This document shows positions 1 to 11,734 of a stretch of DNA of 64,000 nucleotides, in pieces. Within the stretch, counting starts at the first letter, position 1. Each line of letters starts with the position of its first letter. This DNA is from Salvator merianae (taxonomy: Eukaryota > Chordata > Lepidosauria > Squamata > Teiidae): assembly GCA_003586115.2 (NCBI GenBank), contig QVOM02000021.1, positions 12,877,898 through 12,941,897 on the forward strand. The letters run 5' to 3'. Below the pieces are notes generated by a model that searched no databases, was not told the origin of the DNA, and saw only the letters and a list, made by a program, of their open reading frames with translations. The translations under genes were made by a program, and so were the position numbers.

Positions 1-1634
1 CACTTCCGGGTATTACACACCAACAAGGCCCTAATTGGGAACGTCAGTAGATTCAATTAAATGAACCTACTGGCATACTAGAGCATGCCTCCCATATTCA
101 TGACTACTGTGGGATGTATTTTGACTTCTGTTTTCTTCTTGATAGTATCAGATCGTAACCACTTCCAATTCCTGGTCTTTTCATTTATTTTATGCATTGA
201 CCATGTAATAGTTTACTTTTCTAACAATTTTTTCAACAGTTTATTTTTGTAATCATTTTGTTATTCTATTATTTTTAGGATGTTTCCTTTGTAAACTTCA
301 ATGAGCTTTTCCCCTTTATTTGCCTTGATGTAATCACTTAATCCACATTTATCTTCTTTAACATCTCTTTGCGGATGCATCATGCATTTCAGTCCAAACT
401 ATCCAATTCCAGACAACTTCTCCAGCTGTTTATCTGATTACAGCTCTGGCCCATGTATTTATGGCTTTGATTGTGTTGCCATGACCTCCAAACTATGCTT
501 GCTTCACATACATCTAATGCCTTGTCATCTCTGATACCTTAAAAGGCTGCAATGTGCATTGGTCCTGCTCTTTGTAAATGCAGTAACAAAAACATCCTCT
601 CACTTTACATTTGATAGGCTTGGGGCTGCAAAGCTGTAGGAGCAGGCTTCCCTACTAGATGTATGGAATTAGTCTAGATTGTAGAAAGACCCACAGTCAT
701 CCTATTGAACTTGAATGTCACAGTCTTACTCACAAAATCACACAATATTCTTTTATATTCATTTTATAGGTACGGTAAATTATGTCACACGAATCTATAA
801 ATCTTTGCAGTCTCTTGTAACATCTGCCATAGTCCAGATAATGTATAACTGCTCTGTAAAATTTTGTCTTCTAATCCGAGCAAGTCATATTAAACACATC
901 TCACATACACTGTTCTATAGGAACAGAATGCACAAAACAAGTGAAATTCCTAAGAAATACTGGCACGGATAGGCCATTGCTGCCTTCAGATTCTGAAGCA
1001 GATTTTTCTTGGAACAGAAGTACAAATAGTTGCTAAAGGAGATGTATATTGCCCTGCCCTCTGCCATTTCAACATTAACCAAGGCTGCCATAATGTTCAA
1101 GATCAGCCGCAGACTGTACATAAATTAAGTTCCTGACGGGCTGGAATTTTCAAGAGATGAAAAAATGAGGAGATATTCAAAATGAAAACCAAAATGAATC
1201 TAACCTGGTGTCTATGGAAAACTATCACTGTGCATTTTAAGGCCCTGATATACCATATGTGTTATGAACATATTGACAGCCAGATTCAGTGCATTAAAAT
1301 AGACCTGACTGAATTCAGTGAGGATGCTTCCACACTCACTCAATTGACTGGACCAAGAAACTACCTAGTATTCTTCATCTGCATGGGACTGGTGCTATTC
1401 CTGCCCATTCATGAGCCATAAAGTGCTTCAAGCTGTCATTTATGCTTTGCATAAGATCTTGGCAGTCATTAGACTATTTCTATTAGTCAAAAGAGCTGAT
1501 ACCAGAGTCTTGGAGAAATACAGGACTTCTAATCTGGCAAATAGCTGACTAGGGAGAAGAAGGTACCCTGTAAGCAGGACAAGATTTATGCTTTTGCTCT
1601 ACTTATGGACTTCCATATGCAAATAGTCACCACT
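1..1634. other. Unique non-coding DNA, no feature seen
   Basis: Mostly AT-rich single-copy-looking DNA. I see no coding exon, tandem repeat, or recognisable transposon end. The open frames here are under 90 codons and have no recognisable domain. Confidence 0.6.
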
Positions 1635-1703
1635 GTGAGTATAGACTGCTGGACTAGATAGGCCAATGATCCAATCCAGCAAGGTGTTTCTTATGTTCAT
1701 GAC
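1635..1703 (+). mobile_element. CR1-like LINE 3' tail fragment
   Basis: A short decayed copy of the CR1-like 3' end seen more fully at 11955-12124 and 24865-25100. It carries the 'ctggactagat ggcc' segment, a 'gatccaatccagcaagg' segment and a terminal 'cttatgttcatg'. The tail shows that it lies on the plus strand. It is 5' truncated, as is usual for CR1. Confidence 0.6.
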
Positions 1704-1972
1704 TGTTAAATGTAGAAGGCAGGAAATGGGAAAAGAGGCAACACTCTATTGCATGTATATATCCTAGAGAGGGCTGTTGGCATACTGGAAAAACTGACTG
1801 GAATCCAAATCTGGTGATGGGTGGAAATAAATGCATGGCATCTTTTTGGTATATGAATACCATATGGAGAATTTGTTGCCATATGGATGTTCCACATGGA
1901 GTGGTCCTGCAGCATTAGAGGACTGGTTGATACAGAAGGACAGACAGGTTTTCATAAAGAAGTTCCCAACTG

Positions 1973-2265
1973 GGGTCTTTTCACACTTTTCACTAGTGAC
2001 CGTCTGTACACTCACTGGTGAAGTGTGTCCACACTGCATGGAGGCCCTCGCATTCTGCAGCAGACTACAGCTGCTCCTGATCGCTGCTTGCTGTGGAGCA
2101 CAAAATCATGCTCCACAGCTGTACTGGGAGCAGCTGGACTGCTCCTGGTACACCAAATTTGCACCCTGTTCTGGCTGTGAACTCTGTGCGGCACACCTGT
2201 GGCTATGCAGTGGCGCCATGTTCCTGGTCACTATGGCAGCAGTTGGAAGTTCCCCTGAAAGGCCC
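1973..2265 (-). mobile_element. Non-autonomous DNA transposon, 'GGGCCTTTTCGCACTT' group, subfamily 1
   Basis: The ends read GGGTCTTTTCACACTT and AAAGGCCC, degenerate inverted ends of the group described at 19103-19680. The interior is the reverse complement of the element at 62734-63194, including the 'tgtggagcacaa' segment and the 'actagtgaccgtctg' segment near the end. The 160-codon open frame across it has no recognised domain and is best read as transposon sequence. No clear target duplication remains. Confidence 0.65.
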
Positions 2266-3440
2266 TTAGTACCTGCTGGTGGGGCTTGGGAGGATTCTTC
2301 CCTCCACTTCTAGAAAACTGACAGCACTAAACTAGAGTAGCTAATGGCCTCACTTGGTATCAGGTAGCTTCCTGGGTTCCAATTATGTTGAAAGGAGGGT
2401 GTTGACTATATGTGTTCACCTATTCTTAGTCCAGCTGTGGAGGACAGAATCAACTGTTTAGTGTCACTGCCGGGAACCCAAAATTTGTGGCAGTGTTAAT
2501 GAAATGATACCAACTGGTACCAAAAAAAAGCATGATAAGCAAAAATGTTTTCAGTGGCAGCATGAGATGCCTGCATATCACAGAATGAGCTTAGAATGCC
2601 GAAGCCAGTATTAATAGAAATATAAAGTCATAAACATGACATGAAAGAATGCCTGCAAAACCCCTGAGAATGTTTGGGAAAGGCCCAGCACATTCTAGAA
2701 AGATGTGTTATGCCTAAATGCTTCCCCCTAGTGAAGCATTCCCTAAACTCCTGGAAGGAACGTGTAATCGGAGATACTAGAAAATGTTTCAGACGCTGCT
2801 TATTATTTATTGATGCCATCCAGAAAATATGAGATGACAAGCCAGCAAAGAGGATATCAACTGTTAGCACATATTGCTGTGAGGTGAAATGAATTTACAT
2901 CCATAAATCTACCCCAATCCCTACTGTGTGGAGTGAGATATCCACTGAGTATTGAAAATCGCAGATACTCTGTGCAGGCTCTTTGACATTAAATTGTACT
3001 ATCTGTGCCTGACAACTGGTCATGTTAGTGAGTGTGTCTATGGCAGGATCTGCATGACAGTGTCTTCTTCTGCTTCTGGGGTCGAGAGCTTGCTCTGCCC
3101 ATAAAAGCAGGAATCGTGCTATTTGCACACTAGCCTTCCTCACCTGCAGCAGCAAACTTCCAAGGTAATTTCTGGCACAACAAAAATGCAGCCTGCTGCA
3201 TCTTTTGTTCCCTAACTTTGAAAAGAATGGGGAGGGGGGTGAGGCATGGGGCATACAGACACTATGTGTTGGGTCCAGGGGCATGAGCCCCGCCCTTAAG
3301 GTGTGGCAATCTCCCATCAGGGGTTGCAGCCTGGATCTTCCCTCTACAACACTGTGTTTTTCTTTTTTTGATAGTCTGCCCCTCCCCTCCCCCTACCATT
3401 GACTTACCCCATTTCCACCCTTGTCAGCAGTGCAGAATAA
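2266..3440. other. Non-coding DNA, no feature seen
   Basis: No recognisable repeat end, gene or tandem array. A minus-strand open frame of 140 codons at 2895-3317 has no recognisable domain and overlaps a C/T-rich stretch. Confidence 0.5.
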
Positions 3441-3800
3441 GAAGGGGTCTCTGGGGCCCTTCCCCATGCTGATGCGGTTTAAAGGAGGCCCCTCCCCCTC
3501 CTAGTGCACTCCATCCACACAGGGCAGAGTGTAGACTGGGCTAGGGCACCCAAAATGACATCCTTGTCTAGCCTACCAGTATATCTCTTTTTCAAAGTCT
3601 TCCAGCATACTAGAGGGTGGTATACTGGACCTCGGGGGACCCATTTCAGCAGCACAAGGTGCACTATTAAAATGGGCCTGCCCGGCAGCTCTGAAGCTGG
3701 CATGAGCTTCAGAGCCAGTGTGAGGGCTGGCATGGGACAGACCATCCCAATGAAGACAGCTTTGTTCTGCATTGGAAGCAATCCATCCCAGCTTGGCACA
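3440..3800 (+). mobile_element. Fragment of 'GGGCCTTTTCGCACTT' group, subfamily 4
   Basis: The interior aligns by eye with the elements at 8092-8622 and 50069-50560. Shared blocks are 'gggacccattt' followed by a 'cagcac..ggtgcac' block, then 'catgagcttcagagccagtg'. The ends are not clear, so this is reported as a fragment. It contains no coding capacity. Confidence 0.5.
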
Positions 3801-4243
3801 ATTGCTTACTCAGATTACAGCCTGCTCTGCACCAAAATGCAATGGTAAGTGCAGAAGCAGCCTTATACTGATGGACTGGGTCTCATCTCCGCAATGCTGT
3901 TGACTTGCATTAATAGACTGGGTCTTCAGAGTTCCCCTAAACTCCAATTTTCCACAAGTGGCAATTATTTGTAGAACACAGTTTGGGACTACAGGGTGTT
4001 TTGAGGAGACCAAACTACAGTATTATACAAGAAATGACTGCATATGATTGTAATATCACTGATAAGAATTCTTGTTACTTAAACCCACTCCTCTCAGGCT
4101 TCCTGTATGTCCAGGTTCCCTTTGTCTCTGGTACATTTAGCAGCAAAACAGTTTTGTTTGTACATGCAAGGCTATACTACCGGGCTGCACCCTCTCCATT
4201 AACTGATACAGTTATATAGAAATATGCTGGAGCACATCAAATG

Positions 4244-4352
4244 CAGCGGTGGCCTGCTGTGGCAGTACGGAGGCCCGAAGGTCCCGTGAACAGCCATGGT
4301 GCGCTTTGCGCGGGGTGCAGACACCCAGGCTTAAAGCTGGTGGCCACAGCTG
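4244..4352. mobile_element. hAT-type MITE, CAGCGG family, copy 1
   Basis: A 109-bp element starting CAGCGGTGGCC and ending GGCCACAGCTG. It is flanked by a perfect 8-bp duplication, ATCAAATG, at 4236-4243 and 4353-4360. The CAGNGG terminus and 8-bp duplication are standard for hAT transposons. It has no transposase and must have been mobilised in trans. The interior shares the 'ggaggcccgaaggtcccgtg' block with the other CAGCGG copies in the window. Confidence 0.9.
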
Positions 4353-4603
4353 ATCAAATGATGTGGACATTATTTCTCAAACCAGGAGTTGCTAACATGC
4401 CTCCCTCCATGAACACTCTGGCACAAAAAACTTTCTAGAAGTCACAATGTTGGGTGCGTGCTCACTGATTCACAAGTTACTTCTCTTGTGCGGGGAGGAG
4501 GATTGTATAGTATGGGGGAAAAAAAATGCTCCTTTGCAGAAATACAACGCTTGCAAGTTTCGGATAGCATATTGGCCTGTTCTCAGGTGAGTGTACTGTA
4601 CCC

Positions 4604-4712
4604 AGCAACCTGTTGCAATAGTACGGAGGCCTGGAGGCCCCACAAACAGCAATTGCGCGCTTTCTATGCGTAACGAACACCCGCCCTTAAAGCCAATGGC
4701 TGCTGCTGGTAG
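4604..4712. mobile_element. hAT-type MITE, CAGCGG family, partial copy
   Basis: Shares the 'tacggaggcctggaggcccc' block and the right end GGCTGCTGCTG with the other members. The left end may be the CAGCAACCTG at 4604. The flanks do not form an obvious 8-bp duplication, so the copy may be truncated or rearranged. Confidence 0.6.
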
Positions 4713-4741
4713 CATCTAATTACAGCTGATTGTATAAAATC

Positions 4742-5502
4742 CAGTGGTGTAGGAAGGGGGGCGAGGGGGGCAGTCCACCCCAGGCAGCACGTCGTCCCAG
4801 GCGACACATTCGCCCACGGACAGAGCCGCAGCCACACCGCCTCTCTGCAGCCCAAGTCACCGTTGCCCTTGGCCCTGCCCGAGGACACCCAGCCTGGCCC
4901 CCTCTTGGCCACACTGGGACCTGCCACGCGCTTCACCACCACCCACTTCAACCTCATCTAGCTGCCACCACTTACCGGGGCAAGGAAAGGAACGAGGGCA
5001 GGACAAGACGGGCCCCCAGCGGACTACTTTGCAGGCACTTCTGGGCCATTTGGCTGTCTCCAAATCGGGAAAGAAAAAGGCAGATTTGGGGAGGCGCTCT
5101 GTGCATGCTTAGGGAGGGTGGGAGGTGATTTGTTCCAAGGGGAGTGTCCGGGGGCTGCGCTGGCACTTTGTTCCGGGCTGAGGCACCGGCAGATGCTGTG
5201 CTCAGATTCCTTGCAAACGCAGGCTTTAGCGGGGGGAAAGGTCCCTGCCTGCAAGGCGTGTACATTGTGGTGGAAAACCGATAGCCGGGTTTCTGGTTCT
5301 GATGGGCATCATGGCTTGTCTTTCTTCCGAAGAGCCCCCGGGGGGGGACATTATTCTCCTCCCCATCATCCGACCCTCACAACGTCCCTGTGAGGTAGAA
5401 TCAGCAGGGAGGCGGTGACAGCCGGGGGCGGCAAACTCAGGCACAGAGGGGCGGCAAACTCGGGCACAGCCCCGGGCAGCAAAAATTCTAGCTACACCTC
5501 TG
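4742..5502. mobile_element. GC-rich hAT-type element with perfect 8-bp duplication
   Basis: The left end is CAGTGGTGTAGGAAGG and the right end, read inward, is CAGAGGTGTAGCTAG. Both match the common hAT 'CAGTGGCGTAGC' terminus. The flanking duplication ATAAAATC is perfect (4734-4741 and 5503-5510). The 761-bp body is much richer in GC and CpG than its surroundings and carries no recognised transposase. The segment at about 5330-5450 (CCTCACAAC..CCCTGTGAGGTAG followed by CAGGCACAGAG) resembles the core of a MIR/CORE-SINE. Several open frames of 60-130 codons cross it, but they reflect GC content rather than a recognised protein. Confidence 0.9.
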
Positions 5503-5510
5503 ATAAAATC

Positions 5511-7080
5511 ACAGCCTCCGTCTTGTCAATGCCACCTGAAATTCTATCTGCACTGAATTAACTCTGCCCGGGACTGCAACTTTAAATTGTTTTAACAACC
5601 AGACATTCATTATGTTTTAATAACATCAGTAAAAAGGTTTTCCTGAGTAAAGTTTTATTGAAGACGTCAGGTTTGCGTCAAGGTTTAGCCTTGCCAATAA
5701 TAATGAGACAAACAGGATTCATTTCCCCTTGGCCAAAAAGGCATTATAGATGCTTTTTTCTTTTCAATCCATCCACTTGTCCACCTGCAAAATCCATATA
5801 ACAACATTCTGCCTCCCCACAGAGCCGGCTTCATTAATGCATGCAAAGTGCTTGGAGACCCCAGTGCATAACTTACCATAGAGCAAAACATTAACAGCCC
5901 GTTAGTACTTGCATGCATTCTTGGGCTTTGAAAGGTCTCTCTGCCACTCTCCAGGAAACCTGTGTTTTCATTTACTCTTGCCCATATAATACTTTCCAAT
6001 ATGGAACTATTGACTTCCTTGCAGTTCAGGCATATTAGGTATGAACTAGACTGAAATCAACATATTTTTTTTTCCTCAGTAATCATGTTTAACTCAGCAG
6101 TAACTTGATGCTGTGACACCTTTCTTTCTGCTAGCAATGCTGCCTGATCAAAATTCTTCAGGCGACAGAACCTTGTGGAATTATGCTGGTCTCAAATAAT
6201 ATTTTCCTGCGACAGTCAAAATCAATTTGTTCCTGTGATTGACACATCCTGTACCATAGCCAGTTTCCTCTTATGCTAACACCATCTGTGGTTTGATTAT
6301 GATCAATAGGCGTTGCAACACACTCCGGAGTGGAAATGTGCTGTGTGATTAATTTTATAAAGAAGACAATATCCACTACCACCCCAAAAGCCAATGCAGT
6401 TCAGAATATTAAAATAATAGAGACTCTACCAGATGCATTAAAGGAACCTGCTGCCTTCCACTCCAGATGTTTGCAACCATAATTCTCAACCGTTTCACAG
6501 CCACAGCCCTTGTAGTCCAATACATCTGCTTGCCCAAGGCTAATAGAATTCAGGCATCGCACTGATAAACTTTTGAACTTTCATTGAACTTGTATATTAA
6601 GAATAAGCAGTTTTCCCAAGAAGAAAATTCACTAGACAACCTGCAATTTTTCTTTCACATATTTAAGGGAGATGTTCGATCTGTGTAGGGAAATAATAGT
6701 AATTTATGTCTTTGATAATTGAGAAGAATTATAGTTCTAAACATTGAAAAGAGCAACTGTCACCTGGCCTCTCTGAGTCACAGGCCCTTTAAAGTAGTAA
6801 ATTCCACCTTAACCACAAGAAAATGTCAGCATCAAGGAAGACAGGGCAAACGCAGCTGACTTACGAAAAAAGAATCCATACTTTTAATGCGAGGATGACT
6901 TTAACCTACTTTGACTCTCATCTATGTTAAGGTTTCTTTCAAAATGGTTGCAACACCATATTCCTAATTTATCAGGCATATTCTTGTCATATAGCATCCA
7001 CACTCTAGAACAGTCTTCCCTTTGATATTCACGGGGGGTGGGGGGGTGTTACATTTCTGACTTTCAGGCGCCAATGGCAG
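5511..7080. other. Non-coding DNA, no feature seen
   Basis: About 1.5 kb without a recognisable repeat or exon. It ends with a short G-rich run at 7032-7047. The minus-strand open frame at 5685-5999 (104 codons) has no recognisable domain. Confidence 0.5.
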
Positions 7081-7084
7081 GCCC

Positions 7085-7236
7085 ATCCCTTTGTTTTTTC
7101 TATCCTTGCTTTTCAATAATGTTTTATAAAAATGATGGTTTTAGCTGTTTTTAACATTCGCTTTTAACAAACCGCTTTGAGAGTATATATTTTTAACTGG
7201 AAGTGGTATATAAAAGTTTTAAATAAATAAATAAAT
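7085..7236 (+). mobile_element. L2-like LINE 3' end
   Basis: The run 'accgctttgagagtatat' then 'gtggtatataaaag' then 'aaataaataaataaat' is the typical 3' end of L2/CR1-like LINEs, which finish in a short tandem tail. Only the 3' untranslated part remains. Confidence 0.75.
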
Positions 7237-7302
7237 ATTGTTGACATCACAGATGCTTTTGATATTTCACAGGTAAAATGGGAAGCACCTGACTCCAAGA
7301 GA

Positions 7303-7728
7303 GCATAAGAACATAAGAGGAGCCTTGCTGGATCAGGCCATGGCCCATCTAGTCCAGCATTCTGTCTCACCTAGTGGCCCACCAATTGCTTCTGGGCATC
7401 TCAAGCAGAAGACAAAAGCAAAACCTTCACCTGCTCTTGACTCCCTGCAAATGGTTTTACAGACATCCTGCCTGTCTTTCCAACCTGGAGGCAGTACCTA
7501 GGCATCCATTCTAGTAGTCATTGATACACCTGACCTCCATGAATCTGTCCAATCTGTTCTTAAAGCTATCCACGCTGATTGCTGTCACTACTTCTTCTGG
7601 TAATAAATTCCATAGACTGATGACCCTCTGGGTGAAAAAATACTTCCTCTTGTCGGTCCTAACTCTCTCACCCATCAGCTTCATAGAGTGCTTCCTGGTA
7701 AGAAGATCACTTCCTACCTGCCCCTCTT
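7303..7728 (-). mobile_element. CR1-like LINE 3' region
   Basis: It begins with 'cataagaacataagagg', the reverse complement of the (TTATGTTC)n tail, followed by the 'ctggatcaggcc' block. The body continues through 'ccatagactgatgaccctctg' and 'aaatacttcctcttgtcg', which is 3' CR1-like sequence in reverse. It is 5' truncated and has no intact reading frame. Related pieces lie at 11955-12124, 24865-25100 and 44268-44540. Confidence 0.85.
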
Positions 7729-8091
7729 AAAAACAGGGATATGTACTGGCACAATCAAAACTAGAACTTCCTGAAGGGAAGGGTCCTATTTACACAGTGA
7801 GAATAAGTAGGCCAGAATATTATTTCTCATGGATTTCCCCTGAAACCCCTTGTGTTACTCTTGTAATGTTCCCCCAGCTATCCAGAGTATATTTCTGAGA
7901 GTTAAACCAGTTCTGGAGCAGGAAGTGATTGGTGCTTTTATTTGTTTGTTTTACAAACGCAGGATATAAATTATGAGGAATAAATAAATTAGGAAGTCTT
8001 CCAAGCCACACTGTGCCTTTCTGATGATAGAAGCGTTGCATGGTAAGACTGCTGCTCAAACTGCTTCCACTGGTGGGAACTTAACATCTAA

Positions 8092-8622
8092 AGGCCATTC
8101 TCCACTTACCTTTGGGCTGGACTATGATGTAGACTACAGACCTCCCTTCTGCATCATAGATGGTTCCAGGAGAGGTGTGCCCATCACTGGTACACTCCAT
8201 CTGCATAGGAAAGAGCTTAATTCAGATCAAGGTGTCCTTGATCTGAATTGCTGGTAGAACTAATTAAACAGGTCTACCAGCAGACAAGCAGACCCTGGTG
8301 TGAAATACAGAGGCATGCAGAAGGCATGCTTCCTATTCTGGACTACCAGGGGACCCATTCTGGTGGATCACTGAAACACACAGCCGAAATGGATTCCCAG
8401 GGGACTCCAAGGCTAGGAACGTTCATTCCTAGCCCTTCGGAGCCCTTGGAGGTTGACCTCAAAGCTCATGTGAGCTTCAGGGCCAGTGCAGGGGCTAGTC
8501 TGGATCAGTGCCATCATGCAAACAGTGCTTTTCCAGACCACTGTGTGCCATAATCTGGACCAGTGGCCCTGGCTGTTCCAGACCCACTGGTCCAAATCAT
8601 GGCCTTTGAGTGCAGAAAGGCC
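8092..8622 (+). mobile_element. 'GGGCCTTTTCGCACTT' group element, subfamily 4, full-length-like
   Basis: The ends are AGGCCATTCTCCACTTACC and GAGTGCAGAAAGGCC, which are mutually inverted and match the group terminus. The interior shares long blocks with 50069-50560 and 11735-12215, including 'gacaagcagaccctggt' and 'agacccactggtcc'. No transposase is encoded. The target duplication is not clear. Confidence 0.75.
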
Positions 8623-10069
8623 CCAAGTCTGGGATCCCAACATGGTTAACACCCACAAAAGTCCTTTCCTAACACCTACAGTAGAAGCCAAGCACATCTG
8701 AAGCTGCATCCACACACATGAAAAAGTGGCTTGCAACTGGCTTAGAGGCAGCAGCATGTGGACACTACTGTTCCTATCTAGTGCTTTAATCCGTATTAAA
8801 GGTCTTTAAAGGTGCATTTTCCAGCCTTCGATATGGATTTGAAGCACTAGTACCTCGATGCTTCCTCTGATCTGCTTTCAAGACATTTTCTTTGCTGTGT
8901 ATAGATGCACCCTGAAACAATAATGTTACAATTCCTTGGAGCTGGCTGGTCCTGGTAGAAGTTGTAGATGAATCACAAAGATGGTACCAGATTGGAAAAG
9001 AGTTGTATAGTGTGTGTCCTTGCAAGTTGCAATAAAATGTGACACAGACTATTACACAGGCCCAGGGTACTTCTACTTCTTCGGTCTGGGCAGTAAATGA
9101 AGCAAAATCCTCATTTTCCAGTAAATGCAAAATGAGTTTAAGGGTATCTGCAGGTACTGCTGTCATAGCCAGCCAAAAGGCTGGATTTTTGGAAGTGCAG
9201 AAGTTCCCACATTTTCTTTCAAACTTCCACATTATCTTGCTGTGCTGGCTCAAAAATACCAAAAGAAAAGGGACAGGAACAGAGAGTTCCTGGATGGTCA
9301 ATCAGAAAGTATGCTGAGGCAGGCTGCTCAAATCTGGCAGCCTAATTTTGCTCCACTGAGGGGAAACACCAGCATTTTTTAAAGACCCAGTATTTCCTTG
9401 CACTGTCTGAAGGCACCCTATGTGAGGGGAAACGGCAAAACAAAGTACATTTTGCAGCCTTCAGCCGGATACAGATGGCATATAGGAACAACTTTTACAA
9501 ATATAGTATCAATGACAAACTATTTTGTACTTTCTTCACTCAAATCCTTTTACAGATAATCCTTTTACAGAAAATTGAATCACACAAATACTTTTCCCCA
9601 GATGGTTGCTGCTCCACCATCTAGCTAGATGCCTCAGAATTTCATTAGCTACCAATGGATGCACATTTTGCCAGTCTGCAGATGGACACTGTATTAAAAC
9701 AGTGCCAGTTTGTTAGAAAAGGTAAACAGTGTTAGATTCAATTCTCTGTACAACCAGACTTGGAGTGCTTTTTTTTAAGAAAGTAAGAGGGCAGTGGCAA
9801 TAGTGGTTGGTGCCCAGTGCTGCTGTAGAAGGTCTGGGTGGCAACTGGCATCAGACTGATGTTACGAGCATCAAAGGTGACCAGCAAATTGCAACATAAC
9901 CTGACCTTCTGGGCTGTGGTAGGAAGACCTACATGGTTGAAATTGCTTTTTTTTTTCATTTTCATTAGTAGGGTTGCCATTTACAGTCTTGCTTTGTCAT
10001 GATCCCTAGCACCAGACCCTGGTTTTCATCTTCTCCATCACTGCACCATCCTATTTACCTTTAGTATCG
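8623..10069. other. Non-coding DNA with one unexplained 171-codon open frame
   Basis: No repeat family recognised. The minus-strand open frame at 8786-9301 is 171 codons, among the longer ones in the window, and matches no domain I know. No splice or promoter context supports a gene. Treat it as probably non-coding. Confidence 0.4.
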
Positions 10070-10077
10070 TTCTAATT

Positions 10078-10299
10078 CAGTGGCGGCCTGTCGCTTTAAG
10101 GGCAGGTGCTCAGAACCTGCAGGAAGGAGACGATTGCTGTTTGCGGGACCTCTGGGCCTCTGTACTGTTGCAGCAGGCTGGGGTGGCCTGTTGCAACAGT
10201 ATGGAGGCCCGGAGGCCCCGTGAACAGCAGTCGTCCCCTTCCCACGGATTCCAAACAACGGGTTCCCACGGGTTCCCTTAAAACAACGGGCTGCTGCTG
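10078..10299. mobile_element. hAT-type MITE, CAGCGG family, copy with perfect duplication
   Basis: A 222-bp element from CAGTGGCGGCCTG to GGGCTGCTGCTG. It is flanked by the perfect 8-bp duplication TTCTAATT (10070-10077 and 10300-10307). Each half contains the 'gggcctctgtactgttgc' type block in opposite orientation, so the element is an imperfect palindrome. It is longer than the 109-bp copy at 4244, mainly from extra sequence near each end. Confidence 0.92.
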
Positions 10300-10616
10300 T
10301 TCTAATTACTTAAAAGCAGTGAGCTTCCCCAGAGAACGGTCCTAAATAATAATGCTAATGCTGCTAGTAGTACAATACTGCTAGTAGTAAAAGTACCTGT
10401 TAAGTAGTGAGGATAATTAAAGAATTCTTGGTGCCAGGTTGCAGATGGCAACCATGGACTGGGAAACAGAGGACCTGAATCAACTAACAGAGAGCATAAC
10501 TGGCTCTGGGCTGGAAAATAGGTGTTTCTGACTGGAGGTTGGGTGGACAAGCTTGGAAGGCTAGAAACTGGGAGATGGGAAACTGGAAAGTCTTCTCAGG
10601 AGTAAGTAGTCTTCTC

Positions 10617-10690
10617 AGGGCAATTCTGCGCTGGCCAGTATACTGCACCAGCAAGCATTCTAGGAGCCAACTTTCCTCATACAGTGTTGC
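10617..10690 (+). mobile_element. Left end of 'GGGCGATT' MITE family
   Basis: The block 'gggcaattctgcgctggccagtat' and 'agcaagcattctaggag' matches the left halves of the elements at 36635-36775 and 57239-57564. The right end is missing. Confidence 0.6.
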
Positions 10691-11734
10691 ATAATGAACT
10701 CTCACAAGGGTGATGCATGGGGTGGGTCAAGGGGACTGGAGAAATAAATGTGTTTTCTACTGGTATAACAAACATGGACAGATAGAAATCAGTGATATTG
10801 TGATACATATGTATGTAATAATTAATAAAACCAGTAAAAATATGAGAAAAAAAACCCCAAAAAACATATAAGTGCAGAAGTTACTCATAGTTCTAGCAGG
10901 AGTCATGCTGGTTGAGTGCCTTGAGGTTGCTAGTACAACCTTCTAACTCTTTCACAGGTAAACCTATGCAGGGAATCATGGGGAATCCTCCATTTGATCC
11001 CTTAGGTATCTGCTGTTACTGAGGAAAAGCAGAAAAGATAAAGAGGAAGCAGTAGGTTAACACTGTGGACAAGCTTCACCTTCATGTGAGCCAGGCTTGA
11101 AGTTAGCAAACACAGCAGCAATCCTAAACATGGAATTTAAACTGTATGACAGTCGCCAGATTGAGTCTGGTTGCTTTTCATGCAACCTGCTTCGGATAAT
11201 TGAACCAGAAGATTAAATATTTTTTATTAAGACGAGGGTGTGGGTGCACACAAAGCAATTATGCAAATGCAGGACTATCTTCTAGATAAAATAAACAACC
11301 ACAACCACCCAGGCTTGCAATTCCAAGGCGAGAAAGCGCATATGGAACACGCAAAGATTAGCAGTGAAGGACAAGAAGTGAAATGAAATGAAATGCAGCA
11401 TTTCTCCCAGGACTGTGCGTTGTTTCTCTCAACTCTTGGTTTGGATTTTAAAAGGAGAAAAAAAGAATCTGCAGGGGAGTAGAATAAAAATACTATTTAC
11501 AGCTCTCTCAGGAATTCCTGCCCTGCTGCCAGCTGCAGTTCACATGGGCAGAGAGGCCAGGCACCATTAGCTCCATCCAAGATGAGACAGTAGTCATTGC
11601 TTCCCCAACCTCATACCCCACCAGATGATCTGGCACTACTTGCCATGGTAGGAGAGCTTGGTGGCTCCAATAATTTCAAGAGCAGCATCAGCAGAAATTT
11701 ATAGTAGTGAAGATAAAGGGGGAAGAGTGAAAGT
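10691..11734. other. Non-coding DNA, no feature seen
   Basis: About 1 kb of AT-rich DNA with no recognised repeat. A short 'aaatgaaatgaaatg' run occurs near 11380. Confidence 0.5.

Noticed and set aside
1831..2313. 160-codon plus-strand open frame as a cysteine-rich protein gene
   Set aside because: It crosses a DNA transposon whose copies elsewhere (28201, 62734) do not keep the same frame.
4742..5502. CpG-island promoter with a coding exon
   Set aside because: The GC-rich block is bounded exactly by hAT ends and a target duplication, and its frames match no protein I know.
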